DNA of 64,000 nucleotides from Pseudomonas marginalis (GTDB lineage Bacteria > Pseudomonadota > Gammaproteobacteria > Pseudomonadales > Pseudomonadaceae): assembly GCF_024169655.1 (NCBI RefSeq), contig NZ_JALJWV010000001.1:315001-379000 (forward strand), written 5' to 3'. The notes under the pieces were generated by a model. The model had not been told where the DNA came from and did not search any database. It worked only from the letters and a program-made list of their open reading frames with translations. This document shows positions 49,515-58,353 of this stretch, one piece after another. The translations under genes were made by a program, and so were the position numbers. How positions within the stretch are numbered: position 1 is the stretch's first letter; every line of letters starts with the position of its first letter.

Positions 49515-49934
49515 TCAGTTCTGCGGCGCCGTATTCGCTTCATTCACACCATAGTTGCGCAACCCCGCCATGATGTCCCGATCCAGCATGCTCACCCAAC
49601 GGTTGTAGTTGCGATGGATCTTGCCGTCCTTGTAGCCCAGGTCGCGGCTGTCGCGGTAGGTGATCGCGTAACTGTTGCGGGTGTAGCGGATGTCGATGGC
49701 GGCGTAGAACTGATTGCGCACGGTGATCTCAGCCTGCACCAGTTGCGGGCTCAGGCGTTGCACGGTCCATTCGCGTTTTTGCAGGGCGGCGACGATCGCC
49801 TGTTTGACTTTTTCTTCGCTGACCTGGGCATTCGCCGGCAGGTCGTGCTGGGTGTTGAGCACCGGTTTGCTGGTGCAACCGGCGCTGCTCAGCAGGGCCA
49901 GGGTGATCAGGGTGGCGCGTAGCAAGGAAGACAT
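49515..49934 (-). CDS. Small outer-membrane-type lipoprotein at the end of the APE operon
   Basis: The 139-residue predicted lipoprotein has the signal LITLALLSSAGC, with lipobox SAGC giving Cys20 as the lipidated residue. The mature part has an alternating beta pattern (QAEITVRNQFYAAIDIRYTRNSYAITYRD) and ends GVNEANTAPQN. Function unknown. It starts 25 bases after the ApeR-type synthase gene on the same strand, so it is probably the last gene of the aryl polyene operon, although similar lipoproteins also occur elsewhere. Confidence 0.75.
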   Translation of the reverse strand: MSSLLRATLITLALLSSAGCTSKPVLNTQHDLPANAQVSEEKVKQAIVAALQKREWTVQRLSPQLVQAEITVRNQFYAAIDIRYTRNSYAITYRDSRDLGYKDGKIHRNYNRWVSMLDRDIMAGLRNYGVNEANTAPQN

Positions 49935-49959
49935 TCCGTTTTCTCCAGTCGATTAAAAG

Positions 49960-51186
49960 TCAGGGCCAGCGGCGGAAGATCAACGAGGTGTTGACGCCGC
50001 CGAAGGCAAAGTTGTTGTTCATCACGTAGTCGTGGTGCATCTCGCGAAACTCACCTTGCAGGTAATCCAGCTCGCCACACTGCGGGTCGACGGAATCCAG
50101 GTTGAAGGTGTGGACGTACTGGTCGCGGTTCATCATCTCGATGCTGAACCACGACTCCAGCGCCCCGCACGCGCCCAGGGTGTGGCCGAGGAAGCTCTTC
50201 TGCGAACTGATGGGCATGCGGCTGCCGAACAGGCTGTGGGTGGCCAGGGTCTCGGCGATGTCGCCCTGGTCGGTGGCGGTGCCATGGCCGTTCACATAGC
50301 CGATGGCCGAGGGCTCAAGCCCGGCGTCTTCCAGGGCCAGCTCCATGGCGCGGCGCATGGTTTTCTGTTCCGGGCGGGTGGTGTGCTGGCCGTCGGCGTT
50401 GCTGCCGAAACCGACAATTTCGGCGTGGATATGCGCGCCACGGGCCAGGGCGTGTTCGAGTTCTTCAAGCACCAGCATGCCGCCGCCTTCGCCGATCACC
50501 AGGCCGTCGCGGCCGCTGTCGTAGGGGCGCGGGCTGGTCTGTGGCGCGTCGTTCTTCAGGCTGGTGGCGTAGAGTGCGTCGAACACCATGGCTTCGGTGG
50601 GGCACAGCTCTTCGGCGCCGCCGGCGAGCATCAGCGGCAGGCGTCCGAACTTGATCGCCTCATAGGCATAGCCGATGCCCTGGCTGCCGCTGGTGCAGGC
50701 GCTGGACGTGGGGATCAAGCGCCCGGTGAGGCCGAAGAAGATGCTGATATTCGCCGCCGTGGTATGGGGCATCATGCGCACATAGGAGTTGGCGTTCAGC
50801 CCCTCGGCCACCGAGTTGAGCAGCATGTTGCCGAACGCCTTGATCTCGTCGGTGCTGCCGGTGGACGAGCCGCAGGCCACGCCCATGCGCCCGTCCTTGA
50901 TCGACTCGTCACCGAGCAAGCCGGCGTCTTTCAGCGCCTGCTCCGCCGCCCACACCGCCAGGCGCGATACGCGGCCCATGCTGCGCAGTTGTTTGCGCGT
51001 CCAGTGCGCGGGCACGACGAAGTCGTCGATCGGCCCGGCCAGGCGCGTGTTCAACTCGCTGAAGCGGTCCCACTCGTCCATGCGCCGGATGCCGCTGCGG
51101 TTGGCGCGAAAGTTGGCGGCGATGGTGTCCCAGTCGCTGCCCAGGGAGGTGATGCCGGCCATGCCGGTTACGACCACGCGCTTCAT
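49960..51186 (-). CDS. apeR: Beta-ketoacyl-ACP synthase, ApeR-type
   Basis: This 408-residue FabF-like condensing enzyme has the full Cys-His-His triad: C164 (SSACTSG), H301 (NGHGTATDQGD) and H335 (KSFLGHTLGACGA). The gene order KS-DH-KR-KS in this operon equals apeO-P-Q-R of described aryl polyene clusters, where ApeR is a stand-alone condensing enzyme for early chain extension. ATG 51186 shares one base with the upstream reductase stop. The symbol is assigned by order and family. Confidence 0.82.
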   Translation of the reverse strand: MKRVVVTGMAGITSLGSDWDTIAANFRANRSGIRRMDEWDRFSELNTRLAGPIDDFVVPAHWTRKQLRSMGRVSRLAVWAAEQALKDAGLLGDESIKDGRMGVACGSSTGSTDEIKAFGNMLLNSVAEGLNANSYVRMMPHTTAANISIFFGLTGRLIPTSSACTSGSQGIGYAYEAIKFGRLPLMLAGGAEELCPTEAMVFDALYATSLKNDAPQTSPRPYDSGRDGLVIGEGGGMLVLEELEHALARGAHIHAEIVGFGSNADGQHTTRPEQKTMRRAMELALEDAGLEPSAIGYVNGHGTATDQGDIAETLATHSLFGSRMPISSQKSFLGHTLGACGALESWFSIEMMNRDQYVHTFNLDSVDPQCGELDYLQGEFREMHHDYVMNNNFAFGGVNTSLIFRRWP

Positions 51187-51914
51187 CAGCACAGACCTCC
51201 GTTCACGGCCAAGACCTGGCGGGTGATATAGCCCGCTTCGGCCGACATCAGGAAATTCACCGCGCCGGCGACTTCTTCCGGCGTGCCCATGCGCTGCGCC
51301 GGGATCATCTTCATCAGCTCTTCCACCGGTACGTTTTCATCGAGCATCGCGGTGTCGATCAAGCCCGGTGCGACGCAGTTGACGGTGATCTTGCGCTTGC
51401 CCAACTCGATGGCCAGGGCCTTGGCCGCGCCGATCAGGCCGGCCTTGGAGGCGCTGTAGTTGACCTGGCCGCGATTGCCGATCAGCCCGGACACCGAGGT
51501 GATACACACGATACGCCCGGCTGCGCGCCGACGGATCATCGGCATCATCACCGGGTGCAGCACGTTGTAGAAACCGTCGAGGTTGGTGCGCATCACCACG
51601 TCCCAATCGTCTTCCGACAAGGCCGGGAACGCGCCGTCGCGGGTCAGGCCTGCGTTGAGCACCACGCCATAATACGCGCCATGTTGCTCCACGTCGGCTT
51701 CGAGGATTGCCTTGCACTCGGCACGCTCGGAAACGTCGAATTGCAGCACCCGCGCCTTGCGGCCCAGGGCCTCGATCTCGACCTGCACCGCGTCGGCTTC
51801 TGCTCGACCGCTGCGGCAATGCAGCACGATGTCGTGCCCGGCCTGGGCCAGGCGCAAGGCAATGGCGCGGCCGATGCCACGGCTGGAGCCGGTGACCAGT
51901 ACGGATTCAGTCAT
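51186..51914 (-). CDS. apeQ: 3-oxoacyl-ACP reductase, ApeQ-type
   Basis: The 242-residue FabG-like short-chain dehydrogenase has cofactor motif VTGSSRGIGRAIALRLA, the NAG motif in VVLNAGLTRDG, catalytic Ser in ITSVSG, and YSASKAG. It reduces the beta-keto group in each polyene elongation round. The start overlaps the dehydratase stop by four bases (ATGA). Confidence 0.88.
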   Translation of the reverse strand: MTESVLVTGSSRGIGRAIALRLAQAGHDIVLHCRSGRAEADAVQVEIEALGRKARVLQFDVSERAECKAILEADVEQHGAYYGVVLNAGLTRDGAFPALSEDDWDVVMRTNLDGFYNVLHPVMMPMIRRRAAGRIVCITSVSGLIGNRGQVNYSASKAGLIGAAKALAIELGKRKITVNCVAPGLIDTAMLDENVPVEELMKMIPAQRMGTPEEVAGAVNFLMSAEAGYITRQVLAVNGGLC

Positions 51915-52372
51915 GGCGTTTCGTCCTTCGATTCATCTAAATAGGTGGCCGCCTGGGGCGGTCTAAATACGTTCAAGCGGGCGCTGGCGTGGATGCCGTC
52001 GCCGGTGAGGTGGCATTCGAACACACCCATGCCGTTGTCGTCTTCCAGGGACCGCAGGCCGTGGATGGTCAGCTCGGTACCGGCCGGGAAGTGCTCGACG
52101 TTGCACTCGAACTTACGTGTGCCCAACAGGAAGCCCAGTTCTACCGCCTGGCCGTTCTGGCGCGCGCGGCAACCGGCGTAGGCCGCGACGCTTTGCGCCA
52201 TCAGCTCGATACCGACCCAGGCCGGCAGGCTGCCGTCCGGGCGATTGAACAAGCCACCAGGCTTGACGGTGAGGCGGGTGTGAATCTGCTCTTCATCGAA
52301 CGACAGCACCTGGTCAATCAGGATCATGTCGCCCGCATGGGGCAGCAGTGTGGCGAGTGGCCAATCGATCAT
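51911..52372 (-). CDS. apeP: 3-hydroxyacyl-ACP dehydratase, ApeP-type (hotdog fold)
   Basis: The 153-residue single-domain hotdog protein starts MIDWPLATLLPHAGDMILIDQV, with the catalytic-type His in LLPHAGDM, and carries PAWVGIELMAQSVAAYAG on the central helix. This is the FabZ/FabA-like dehydratase that makes the trans double bonds of the polyene. ATG 52372 overlaps the upstream synthase stop by four bases. An upstream reading frame extension is the synthase read out of frame. Confidence 0.87.
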   Translation of the reverse strand: MIDWPLATLLPHAGDMILIDQVLSFDEEQIHTRLTVKPGGLFNRPDGSLPAWVGIELMAQSVAAYAGCRARQNGQAVELGFLLGTRKFECNVEHFPAGTELTIHGLRSLEDDNGMGVFECHLTGDGIHASARLNVFRPPQAATYLDESKDETP

Positions 52373-53535
52373 GGGGCCTCTCCGATAATCAGGCTGACGT
52401 TGTTGCCGCCGAACGCAAACGAGTTGCTCATCAGGCAGCGTTTTTCCAGGGCGGCGCCGCTGCGTGCCCACTGCAAGGCGGGCAGCGCCGGGTCGCCCTG
52501 GCCGTCCCAGACGTGGGGCGGCAGCCGGCCGTGGGCCAGGCTCAGCCAGCAGAACGCCGCTTCCAGCGCGCCGGCCGCGCCCAGGGTGTGGCCGCTCATC
52601 GGTTTGGTCGATGAACAGGCCACGCCGTCGGGAAACAGGCTGGCGACGGCCAGGCTTTCCATGGCGTCGTTGTGTTGGGTGGCGGTGCCGTGCAGGTTCA
52701 GGTAGCCGATCTGCTCAGGCGTTAAGCGAGCGCTGGCCAGGGCCTTGCGCATTGCCTGCAACGCGCCTTTACCGCTGGGCTCCGGCGCGGAAATATGATG
52801 CGCATCGCAACTCGCGCCACTGCCCAGCAGCGCGATGGGGGCCGGCTCGCGAGTCATCAAAAATAACACCGCTGCTTCGCCGATGTTGATGCCGTTGCGG
52901 TTCACCGAAAACGGGTTGCAACGTTCGTTCGAGACCGCCTCCAGCGCGGTAAAACCGTTGAGGGTCAGCTTGCACAGGCTGTCGACGCCGCCGCAGATCA
53001 CCGCATCGCACAGCCCCAGCTCCAGCAGGCGCCGAGCGCTCATCAAGGCGCGGGCGCTGGAGGTGCAGGCGGTGGAAATCACATAGGCCGGGCCGCTCAG
53101 TTGCAGCCAGTCGGCGAGGAAGTTCGCCGGGGCGCTGAGTTCCTGTTGTTGGTAGTCATAGTCGTCGGGGAACTGGTGATCGCGCAGGTAATGGGCAATG
53201 CCGCGACTGGCTTCGTCGATGCCCGAGGTGCTGGTGCCGAGCACAATGCCGACCCGCGCCGCGCCGTAGCGTTCGATCGCCTGGCGGATCTGGCCTTCGA
53301 TCTGCAACGCGGCTTCCAGCAGCAACTGGTTATTGCGGCTGCTCTGCTGGCCCAACTCGGGCGGGATGGTCGCCAGTTCGCCCGGCACACCGCCAACCGG
53401 CAGCACCCGCTCGGGCACCCAGCCGCTTTCGGCGCGCATGCCGGAGCAGTCGCCGGCAAACAGGCTGCGGCTGACGTCGGTCTGGCCGCGCCCGAGGGCG
53501 CAGATCACGCCGAGGGCATTGAGGTAGGCGGTCAT
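52369..53535 (-). CDS. apeO: Beta-ketoacyl-ACP synthase, ApeO-type
   Basis: The 388-residue condensing enzyme has an intact triad: C157 (STACTSSA), H282 (LHGTATQHND) and H316 (KPMSGHTLGAAGA). In characterised APE systems, ApeO forms a heterodimer with a chain-length factor (ApeC). No such factor is in the window, so it should lie past the right edge. ATG 53535 (MTAYLNALGVICALG) overlaps the DUF3261 gene stop by four bases. Confidence 0.82.
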   Translation of the reverse strand: MTAYLNALGVICALGRGQTDVSRSLFAGDCSGMRAESGWVPERVLPVGGVPGELATIPPELGQQSSRNNQLLLEAALQIEGQIRQAIERYGAARVGIVLGTSTSGIDEASRGIAHYLRDHQFPDDYDYQQQELSAPANFLADWLQLSGPAYVISTACTSSARALMSARRLLELGLCDAVICGGVDSLCKLTLNGFTALEAVSNERCNPFSVNRNGINIGEAAVLFLMTREPAPIALLGSGASCDAHHISAPEPSGKGALQAMRKALASARLTPEQIGYLNLHGTATQHNDAMESLAVASLFPDGVACSSTKPMSGHTLGAAGALEAAFCWLSLAHGRLPPHVWDGQGDPALPALQWARSGAALEKRCLMSNSFAFGGNNVSLIIGEAP

Positions 53536-54014
53536 CGCGCCATTCCCAGCGGGGTGATGCGATAGCTCAGCGGTTGCCCGCGCATGCGAACGCTGAACAC
53601 CTCGGATGACTGATAGACGATTTGCCAATGACCCGGCAGGGTGCGCGTCAGGTCCATCGCTTGGGCGTTCGGGTAAAGCGCGCGGAGGTCATCCGCCGAG
53701 GTCAGGGCAAACAGCAACGCGGCGAACAGCTCGCGCGCTTGCGGATTGGGCGGCAGCAACCCGTCGGCCTGCCACGTTCCGTCGATCAGTTTTTGCCGGG
53801 CCTGGGGGATGCCCAGCGGGTCCATCATCGACCAGCGGATCGCAGCGCCTTCGCGCTGGATCACCAGCAACCAGTCCTGGCTCTGACCGTCCGCCAGGCG
53901 CTGCACGTGCAGTTGCATCGGCAAGGCGAGTGCCGGGGTTCTTTCCGGCAATGGCGGTTGACTGGCGCAGGCGCTCAGCAGCAACAGGCAGCCGATCAGC
54001 AGCAAACGCATCAT
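53532..54014 (-). CDS. DUF3261 lipoprotein of the APE cluster
   Basis: The ~160-residue predicted outer-membrane lipoprotein has the signal MRLLLIGCLLLLSACASQ with lipobox LSAC. The mature domain has YRIT-type beta strands. DUF3261 lipoproteins are a constant part of aryl polyene clusters, probably helping deliver or anchor the pigment with the LolA-like and MMPL proteins. Two adjacent ATGs (54014 and 54011) are both possible and overlap the methyltransferase stop. Confidence 0.85.
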   Translation of the reverse strand: MMRLLLIGCLLLLSACASQPPLPERTPALALPMQLHVQRLADGQSQDWLLVIQREGAAIRWSMMDPLGIPQARQKLIDGTWQADGLLPPNPQARELFAALLFALTSADDLRALYPNAQAMDLTRTLPGHWQIVYQSSEVFSVRMRGQPLSYRITPLGMAR

Positions 54015-54745
54015 GGTGCCGCGCTCGCCAAGGGCTTGCGTGCCACGCAGTTGACCAGGGTTTCTTCGCGCTGGCCCACCGGCGGTGCCTTGCGCAGGCC
54101 CCAGCGTTCCAGCAGGCCGAAATCACTGGCCCGGCTCCACCACAAGTAGGGGTACGAGACGTTCTGCGTGCCGAACTCAAAGCCCTGTTCGTGCAGCATC
54201 TGCAGGTACTCTTCGGCGCTTTTCTGCACCTGCATGGGGTGGCGGAACAGCCAGCGAATCACCCAGGTGTCGATATAGGCTTCGGTGGACTCGGCAAACA
54301 GCAAATAGCCGCCGGGCTTGAGCACCCGATAGAACTCTTTCAGTGCGCGATGCTGCTCAACCAGATGATGGAAGGTCTGGTGGCAAAACAGGATATCGAC
54401 GCTGGCGTCCGCGACGTTGAGGGTGGCGCAGTCGCTGCCGATCAGCTCGACGTTCAGCCCTTGGCGCGCGGCCTCCGCCTTGCTCAGTTCCAGGCTGTGC
54501 GGGTCGGCATCCAGCCCGATCAGGCGCGACGGCTCGAACACCTGCTGCAGCAGCTTGAAGGATTTGCCCTGGCCGCAGCCGGCGTCCAGCAATACCGGCG
54601 CCACCGGCAGCGGCTCGCTGAACAGGCGGCGCAGGTCGTTGATCGCCACGCGCAACACGTGGTGCTGCCAGGTGTGGCTGCGCAGGAACCAGAAGCCGAA
54701 TTTGGTTTCCTCGACGTAGTTCTTACTTAAGTACTGACTGCTCAC
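54011..54745 (-). CDS. Class I SAM-dependent methyltransferase of the APE cluster
   Basis: The 244-residue methyltransferase has SAM motif LLDAGCGQGKSFKLLQQVF, post-motif LIGLDADP, and VDILFCHQTFHHL. APE head groups are often O- or C-methylated, so it may modify the aryl ring. The GTG at 54745 overlaps the flavoprotein stop (GTGA); the frame stays open far upstream but that part is out of frame with the flavoprotein and not protein-like. Confidence 0.87.
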   Translation of the reverse strand: MSSQYLSKNYVEETKFGFWFLRSHTWQHHVLRVAINDLRRLFSEPLPVAPVLLDAGCGQGKSFKLLQQVFEPSRLIGLDADPHSLELSKAEAARQGLNVELIGSDCATLNVADASVDILFCHQTFHHLVEQHRALKEFYRVLKPGGYLLFAESTEAYIDTWVIRWLFRHPMQVQKSAEEYLQMLHEQGFEFGTQNVSYPYLWWSRASDFGLLERWGLRKAPPVGQREETLVNCVARKPLASAAP

Positions 54746-55989
54746 ACGGCATCCCCTGCACAAATTTCCGACAACATCCGTAACCGCCGTTTGGGCTCGC
54801 TGACAAACGGGTTGCGCTCGTCCCAGGCGTAGCCGGCGAGGATCGAACTGATCATCCGGCGAATCTCCGGCGAGCTGCCGGGGTGAAAAATAACATCCTG
54901 GAACGTCCCGGCGTACCAGCCTTCGACGTAGCAGCGGAAGGTGTCGACGCCGCGCTTCAACGGCTCGGCAAACTCGCGCTGCCAGTCCACGGCTTCGCCG
55001 TTGAGCTGACGATGCAGCACGCCGGCCGCCATGCTCGCCGAGCGCATGGCGATGGTCACGCCGGAGGAGAACACCGGGTCGAGGAATTCCGCCGCGTTGC
55101 CCAGCAGTGCAAAGCCCGGGCCGTGCAAGGTTTTGACGTTGGCCGAGTAGCCGCCGATGGTGCGCGCGGGGGTGTCCCACACGGCGTTTTGCAGCACGCC
55201 GGACAGGCTCGGGGTTTCGTCGATGAACCCGCGCAGGCAGGCGTCGAGATCGGCGTCACGGCCGGCAAAATGCTCCTTGGCCGCCACCACACCGACCGAG
55301 CAACGGCCGTTGCTGAACGGGATGGTCCAGAACCAGATGTCGCGTTGGGTCGGGTGGGTTGTCACGAGGATCTTGGTGCGGTCGAAGCCTGGGTGTTCGA
55401 TGCGGTCCTCGACATGGGTGAACACCGCCTGGCGCAGCGGGAAGTCCGACGGCGCTTCGAGGTCCAACAGGCGCGGCAGTACGCGGCCATAGCCGCTGGC
55501 ATCGAGCACGAATTTGGCTTTGACGTGATACTCGCTGCCGTTCTCCCGGCGCACATGCAGGTAGTGGGTTTCACCGCTGAAATCCACGCCGACGATGGTT
55601 TCGCCGTAACGGATGTCGACGCCTTGCAGCGCCGCCTGATCGGCCAGCAACTTGTCGAACTCGCCGCGCTGCACCTGGAAGGTGGTCGGCTTGCCGTGGC
55701 TGAACGTGTCAGCGAAATCAAACGCGCTGTAACGCTCGCCCCAGGCGAACGCGGCACCGGTTTTTACCTGGAAGCCGGCCGCCTGCACGGCGTCGAGCAT
55801 GCCGGCTTCTTCGATAAAGTCGATGCAGTGCGACAGCAGGCTTTCACCAATCGAAAAGCGCGGGAAATGCTGGCGCTCGATAATCAGCACATCATGCCCT
55901 TTACGCTTTAACAGCGCGGCGGCGATGGCACCGGACGGGCCGGCACCGATCACCACCACCTGGCGACGTTCCATTTCAACTATGGGCAC
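54742..55989 (-). CDS. FAD-dependent halogenase-like oxidoreductase of the APE cluster
   Basis: The 415-residue flavoprotein has N-terminal FAD motif GAGPSGAIAAALL (15-27) and IGESLL. It also has two features of flavin-dependent halogenases: the lysine K76 in FQVKTGAAF, aligning with the lysine that carries the hypohalite, and the motif WFWTIP (219-224), fitting WxWxIP. A second FAD motif, LLGNAAEFLDPVFSSG, follows. It may halogenate the aryl starter, as proposed for xanthomonadin clusters, or be a halogenase-related oxidase. Start is GTG 55989, with ATG 55974 as alternative. Confidence 0.8.
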   Translation of the reverse strand: MPIVEMERRQVVVIGAGPSGAIAAALLKRKGHDVLIIERQHFPRFSIGESLLSHCIDFIEEAGMLDAVQAAGFQVKTGAAFAWGERYSAFDFADTFSHGKPTTFQVQRGEFDKLLADQAALQGVDIRYGETIVGVDFSGETHYLHVRRENGSEYHVKAKFVLDASGYGRVLPRLLDLEAPSDFPLRQAVFTHVEDRIEHPGFDRTKILVTTHPTQRDIWFWTIPFSNGRCSVGVVAAKEHFAGRDADLDACLRGFIDETPSLSGVLQNAVWDTPARTIGGYSANVKTLHGPGFALLGNAAEFLDPVFSSGVTIAMRSASMAAGVLHRQLNGEAVDWQREFAEPLKRGVDTFRCYVEGWYAGTFQDVIFHPGSSPEIRRMISSILAGYAWDERNPFVSEPKRRLRMLSEICAGDAV

Positions 55990-56022
55990 GAGGGCTCCTT
56001 GCCACTTTGGCGATAATCACAT

Positions 56023-58353
56023 TCATGAGGCATGCTTCTGGCGGCCGGCCCAGGGCGCCAGCATAAAGCTGAAGGCCAGGCCCAGGCTGACCGACAGGCC
56101 GAAATTACTCACCGCAGGCGTACTCGACACCGCCAGCAGGCCGAACGACAACCACGTCGTCAGCGCCGCCAGCAGCGTCCCCAAAAGGCTCACCGCCGGG
56201 CCGCCGATCTGCTCACGCATCAGGATCGCGTAGTCGACACTGATGGCGGTGACCAGCAGCAGGCCGAACAGGCTGAACAGCGTCAGCGGCTGGCCCAGCC
56301 AACCGAAGCTGGCCAGGCTGCACAGCGCGGCCAGCAACGGCAGGGCGACAATGCGCAGTGCGCCGCCAAAGCCGAAGGGCACGATCAGCAACAGCACGAT
56401 CAGCCCGCAGGACATCAGTTTCAATTCAGCCGCGCTGATCTGCGTGGCGGCGAACACCCGGTTCAAATCCCCCAGGCGATCCACCAGTTGCACTCCCGGC
56501 AGATCCACGGCCTGCACCTGCAGCAGCGCCGGGTTGTTCAAGCCTTGCAGGCTGACCATGGCCGCTACGCCGCCGTCGACCGGGCCCAGCCACAGCGTGC
56601 GCCAGGGTTCGCCCAGCGGCCCGAGCAGCGCGGCGTCGATGTCTTCGGTGGGCAGCGCTTGCAGTTGAGCGACTTCGGCTTGCAGCGCGCTGACGGGCAC
56701 GCCGAGGTCGAGCAGCGGCTGCCAGTGCGCGGGAAGTGCATTCAGTGCCTCGCGCAGCCGTTGTTGCTCGGCGGGCAGGTTGACCAGTTGATTGAGCGCC
56801 AGATAACCCTGGAGCTTGTCCATATTCACCAACTGCTCCAGGCGCTGGCCCAGGGCGGCCTGGCGTTCCAGCAACTGCTGCTGATTGTCGGCGCGCACTA
56901 GGAAGAACTGGCTGGTGGGTTGGAACCCGGTGATCCGCGCCACGGCCTGGGCTTCCTGTAGCAATTGCGGCGGGGCGCCGATCCACTGGCGCAGATCGTT
57001 TTTACTGTTCAACTGCCACAAGCCGCCGGCACAAAACAGCAGCACCCACACCAGCAGCACTGCGCTCGGCACGCGTTTGATCAACCCGCTACGCATCAGC
57101 CACAGGCTTTCGGCGATGCGCAGCGGCCATTGCGCCGGGCGCAGTTCGACGCCGTTGAGCAGCGCTGGCAGCAGGCATACGGCGGACAGGTACGCGCCGA
57201 CCAGGCCTGCGGCGGAGAACACGGCGATCTGGGTCAGCGCCGGGAACGGCGTCCAGGCCAGCGCCAGGTAGCCGATGCAACTGGTCGCCAGGCTCAGGCT
57301 CAGGCCCGGCAGGGTCAGGCGCAACGCCGGCCAACTGCGCCACGGCTGCAGGCTCCAGCTTTTCGACAAGTAGTGCAGCGGGTAATCCACCGCCACGCCG
57401 ATCAGGCTGGAGCCGAGCACCAGCGTCATCACATGCATATGCCCGAACAGCGCCACACAGGCCACCGCGCCGAACAGCATGCCCACCAGCACCGGCACGA
57501 AGGCCAGCAGCACGCGCCAGCGCCGGAACGCGAGGAGCAACAGCAGCAGAATGCCGACGGTCGCGCCGCCGCCGACCCAGGTGATTTCGCGGGTGGCTTG
57601 CTGTTGCCCGGCGGCGGCGTAGAGCAAACCGCTGGCCGCGAGCAGTTGCGCGCCGTGCTCGGCGGCCTGGGCGCGGCTGGCCTGGAGCAAATCGGCGACT
57701 TGCAGCGGCAGTTTCATATCGAAGGCATTGCCGGTGGTGCGCGCGCGCAGCATCACCCAGCTCTTGCCGTCGGCATCGGCGACCAACGTGCCGCTGCCGA
57801 TATCCAATTGCACCGCGCCGCGCTGCGGCTGGCTGTTCTGAATGCGCCCGGTCAGGCCCAGCCAGTCGTCCTGGCTCGGCACCAGGCTGAACCCGGTGAA
57901 CGGGTCGAACAGCGCTTGCACACGCTGCTGGATGAACGCGTCGGGGTGGTCGATCAGTTGTTCGCGGTCCTTGGCCGCGAGCATCGACAAGCGCCCGCGC
58001 AACAATTGCTCGCGCAGCGCCGGCAGGTCGGCTTGCAGGTTCCATTGGACTTTTTCAAACAGGCCGCTGGCTTGCCAGCGCTCACCCAATTGCTCGGCTA
58101 CGTTGACCGCTTGCTGGCGGTCTGCGTGCCCCACCAGAACCAGCATTTCGCGGTTCAGCGGTTCCTGCATGCGCTGTTCGGCTTGCAGTTCGAGGGCGTC
58201 CGGCGTGCTACCCGGCACCAGTTCCATCAGGTTGGCCGACAACGGCGCGCCATGGCGCCATTGCCAGCCGGCCAGGGCCAGCACGGCCACCAGCAGGATC
58301 AGGAACAGGCGCGGCAATAAACGCTCACTGGGCAAAGTCGTGTTGCTCCGCAT
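56023..58353 (-). CDS. MMPL/RND-type exporter of the APE cluster
   Basis: The 776-residue inner-membrane transporter has a two-fold repeat of six helices: helix 1 at about residues 13-28, a large periplasmic domain, five clustered helices near 250-420, and the same again in the second half. Typical stretches are SSLIGVAVDYPLHYLSKS and LVTAISVDYAILMREQIGG, the paired helix-4 motifs. Probably moves the polyene-lipid across the inner membrane, handing over to the LolA-like carrier. The start overlaps the LolA-like gene by 29 bases. Confidence 0.9.
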   Translation of the reverse strand: MRSNTTLPSERLLPRLFLILLVAVLALAGWQWRHGAPLSANLMELVPGSTPDALELQAEQRMQEPLNREMLVLVGHADRQQAVNVAEQLGERWQASGLFEKVQWNLQADLPALREQLLRGRLSMLAAKDREQLIDHPDAFIQQRVQALFDPFTGFSLVPSQDDWLGLTGRIQNSQPQRGAVQLDIGSGTLVADADGKSWVMLRARTTGNAFDMKLPLQVADLLQASRAQAAEHGAQLLAASGLLYAAAGQQQATREITWVGGGATVGILLLLLLAFRRWRVLLAFVPVLVGMLFGAVACVALFGHMHVMTLVLGSSLIGVAVDYPLHYLSKSWSLQPWRSWPALRLTLPGLSLSLATSCIGYLALAWTPFPALTQIAVFSAAGLVGAYLSAVCLLPALLNGVELRPAQWPLRIAESLWLMRSGLIKRVPSAVLLVWVLLFCAGGLWQLNSKNDLRQWIGAPPQLLQEAQAVARITGFQPTSQFFLVRADNQQQLLERQAALGQRLEQLVNMDKLQGYLALNQLVNLPAEQQRLREALNALPAHWQPLLDLGVPVSALQAEVAQLQALPTEDIDAALLGPLGEPWRTLWLGPVDGGVAAMVSLQGLNNPALLQVQAVDLPGVQLVDRLGDLNRVFAATQISAAELKLMSCGLIVLLLIVPFGFGGALRIVALPLLAALCSLASFGWLGQPLTLFSLFGLLLVTAISVDYAILMREQIGGPAVSLLGTLLAALTTWLSFGLLAVSSTPAVSNFGLSVSLGLAFSFMLAPWAGRQKHAS

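Noticed and set aside
54746-55180. Long upstream extension of the APE methyltransferase frame
   Set aside because: It is the flavoprotein gene read in another frame; Arg-rich and not similar to methyltransferases. The GTG at 54745 coupled to the flavoprotein stop is the better start.
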